Source: Adineta vaga (taxonomy: Eukaryota; Rotifera). Taken from it: a DNA stretch of 64,000 nt. The position numbers were made by a program, and so were the translations under genes. This document shows, piece by piece, positions 63,722 through 64,000 of the stretch. Where the stretch lies: positions 1,922,001 through 1,986,000 of the forward strand of contig CP075492.1 of assembly GCA_021613535.1 (NCBI GenBank), given 5' to 3'. Within the stretch, counting starts at the first letter, position 1, and the number at the start of each line of letters is the position of its first letter. The notes below the pieces were generated by a model. The model was not told the origin of the DNA and made no database searches. It saw only the letters and a list, made by a program, of their open reading frames with translations.

Positions 63722-64000
63722 ATGGCTACTGAATGCAATAATGTATTCGAGACGATCACTAGAAAATCTATTCGACGATTTCAAAATATTACAAATGATT
63801 CTGGAATTTATACAGTGATCTGGCTTAGGAAGAATTTCAATACAGATAGTGAACGTTTTGAAATACAGAAGAAATTGAAACGAGCTATCAATCATTTCAA
63901 AATTTTTGATGATTTAGATGAATGTGTTGATTATTTAACTGATTTAGAGAATCAAATAGTAATGTTAATAATCTCCGATGCATCTGGACCTATTATTATT
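63722..64000 (+). CDS. N-terminal part of an unknown gene running off the window
   Basis: The frame opens at ATG 63722 and is still open at 64000 (93 codons). It begins MATECNNVFETITRKSIRRF and continues SGIYTVIWLRKNFNTDSERF, then LKRAINHFKIFDDLDECVDY and LTDLENQIVMLIISDASGPI. The pattern of a short VIWL strand, an INHFKIFDD helix and an IVMLIIS strand resembles the leader domain found before TPR or ADP-ribosyltransferase domains in many bdelloid proteins; this is inference from memory of such leaders. The rest lies outside the window. Confidence 0.6.
   Translation, partial: MATECNNVFETITRKSIRRFQNITNDSGIYTVIWLRKNFNTDSERFEIQKKLKRAINHFKIFDDLDECVDYLTDLENQIVMLIISDASGPIII

Overview
The window looks like nuclear DNA of a bdelloid rotifer (Adineta/Rotaria type). 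It is strongly AT-rich. Genes have short GT-AG introns, mostly 45-60 bp. Typical bdelloid families are present: signal-anchor plus Thr-rich NHL proteins, pentapeptide-repeat membrane proteins, an NHL-REJ protein and orphan 7TM receptors. Two Penelope-like retroelement relics are present, and the G-rich unit TGTGGG, reported as the bdelloid telomere repeat, recurs throughout. The genus is inference.

Layout. 1-5 kb: decayed genes (a small ORF with an internal stop, a frameshifted retroviral-type integrase) and two short inverted-repeat transposons. 5-10 kb: an NHL protein, a truncated copy of a duplicated gene and an orphan GPCR (-). 12.5-14.5 kb: a signal-anchored protein with three tandem modules. 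16-21 kb: small or fragmentary genes and a 4TM gene (-). 21-25 kb: a Penelope-like RT relic split by a 2.44-kb TIR transposon that holds a ~264-bp-arm hairpin and a 51-bp tandem array. 25.5-26.7 kb: the fuller copy of the duplicated gene. 26.7-30.2 kb: nearly empty. 30-32 kb: a possible MazG-like gene and broken tRNA pieces. 32.1-36 kb: an Athena-like Penelope element with a damaged RT. 37-45 kb: a truncated zinc-finger ORF, a pentapeptide-repeat protein, a Ly6/uPAR-like protein and a piggyBac element with TTAA sites. 46-55 kb: an Asp-rich Cys protein, a ubiquitin-like exon, a PAN-LamG protein, a truncated methyltransferase and an ECH1-type dienoyl-CoA isomerase (-). 55.6-61.2 kb: a 13-exon NHL-REJ gene. 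62-64 kb: an SDR and the start of another gene.

The most striking structure is a family of about 25 short hairpins scattered through the whole window. Each has a TGTGGG-like arm, a short purine- or pyrimidine-rich loop and the complementary CCCACA arm, and the best copies are bounded by CTTGAG...CTCAAG. The arms face each other as in a telomere-telomere fusion. Several hairpins sit exactly where coding sequences stop, and they flank the 733-bp duplication. They are either a mobile hairpin family or scars of break repair capped with telomere repeat.

No operon-like cooperation is visible; the genes are independent eukaryotic units. Several frameshifts fall in homopolymers, so some 'pseudogenes' could be assembly errors. 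All family names rest on motif recognition by eye, without database searches.
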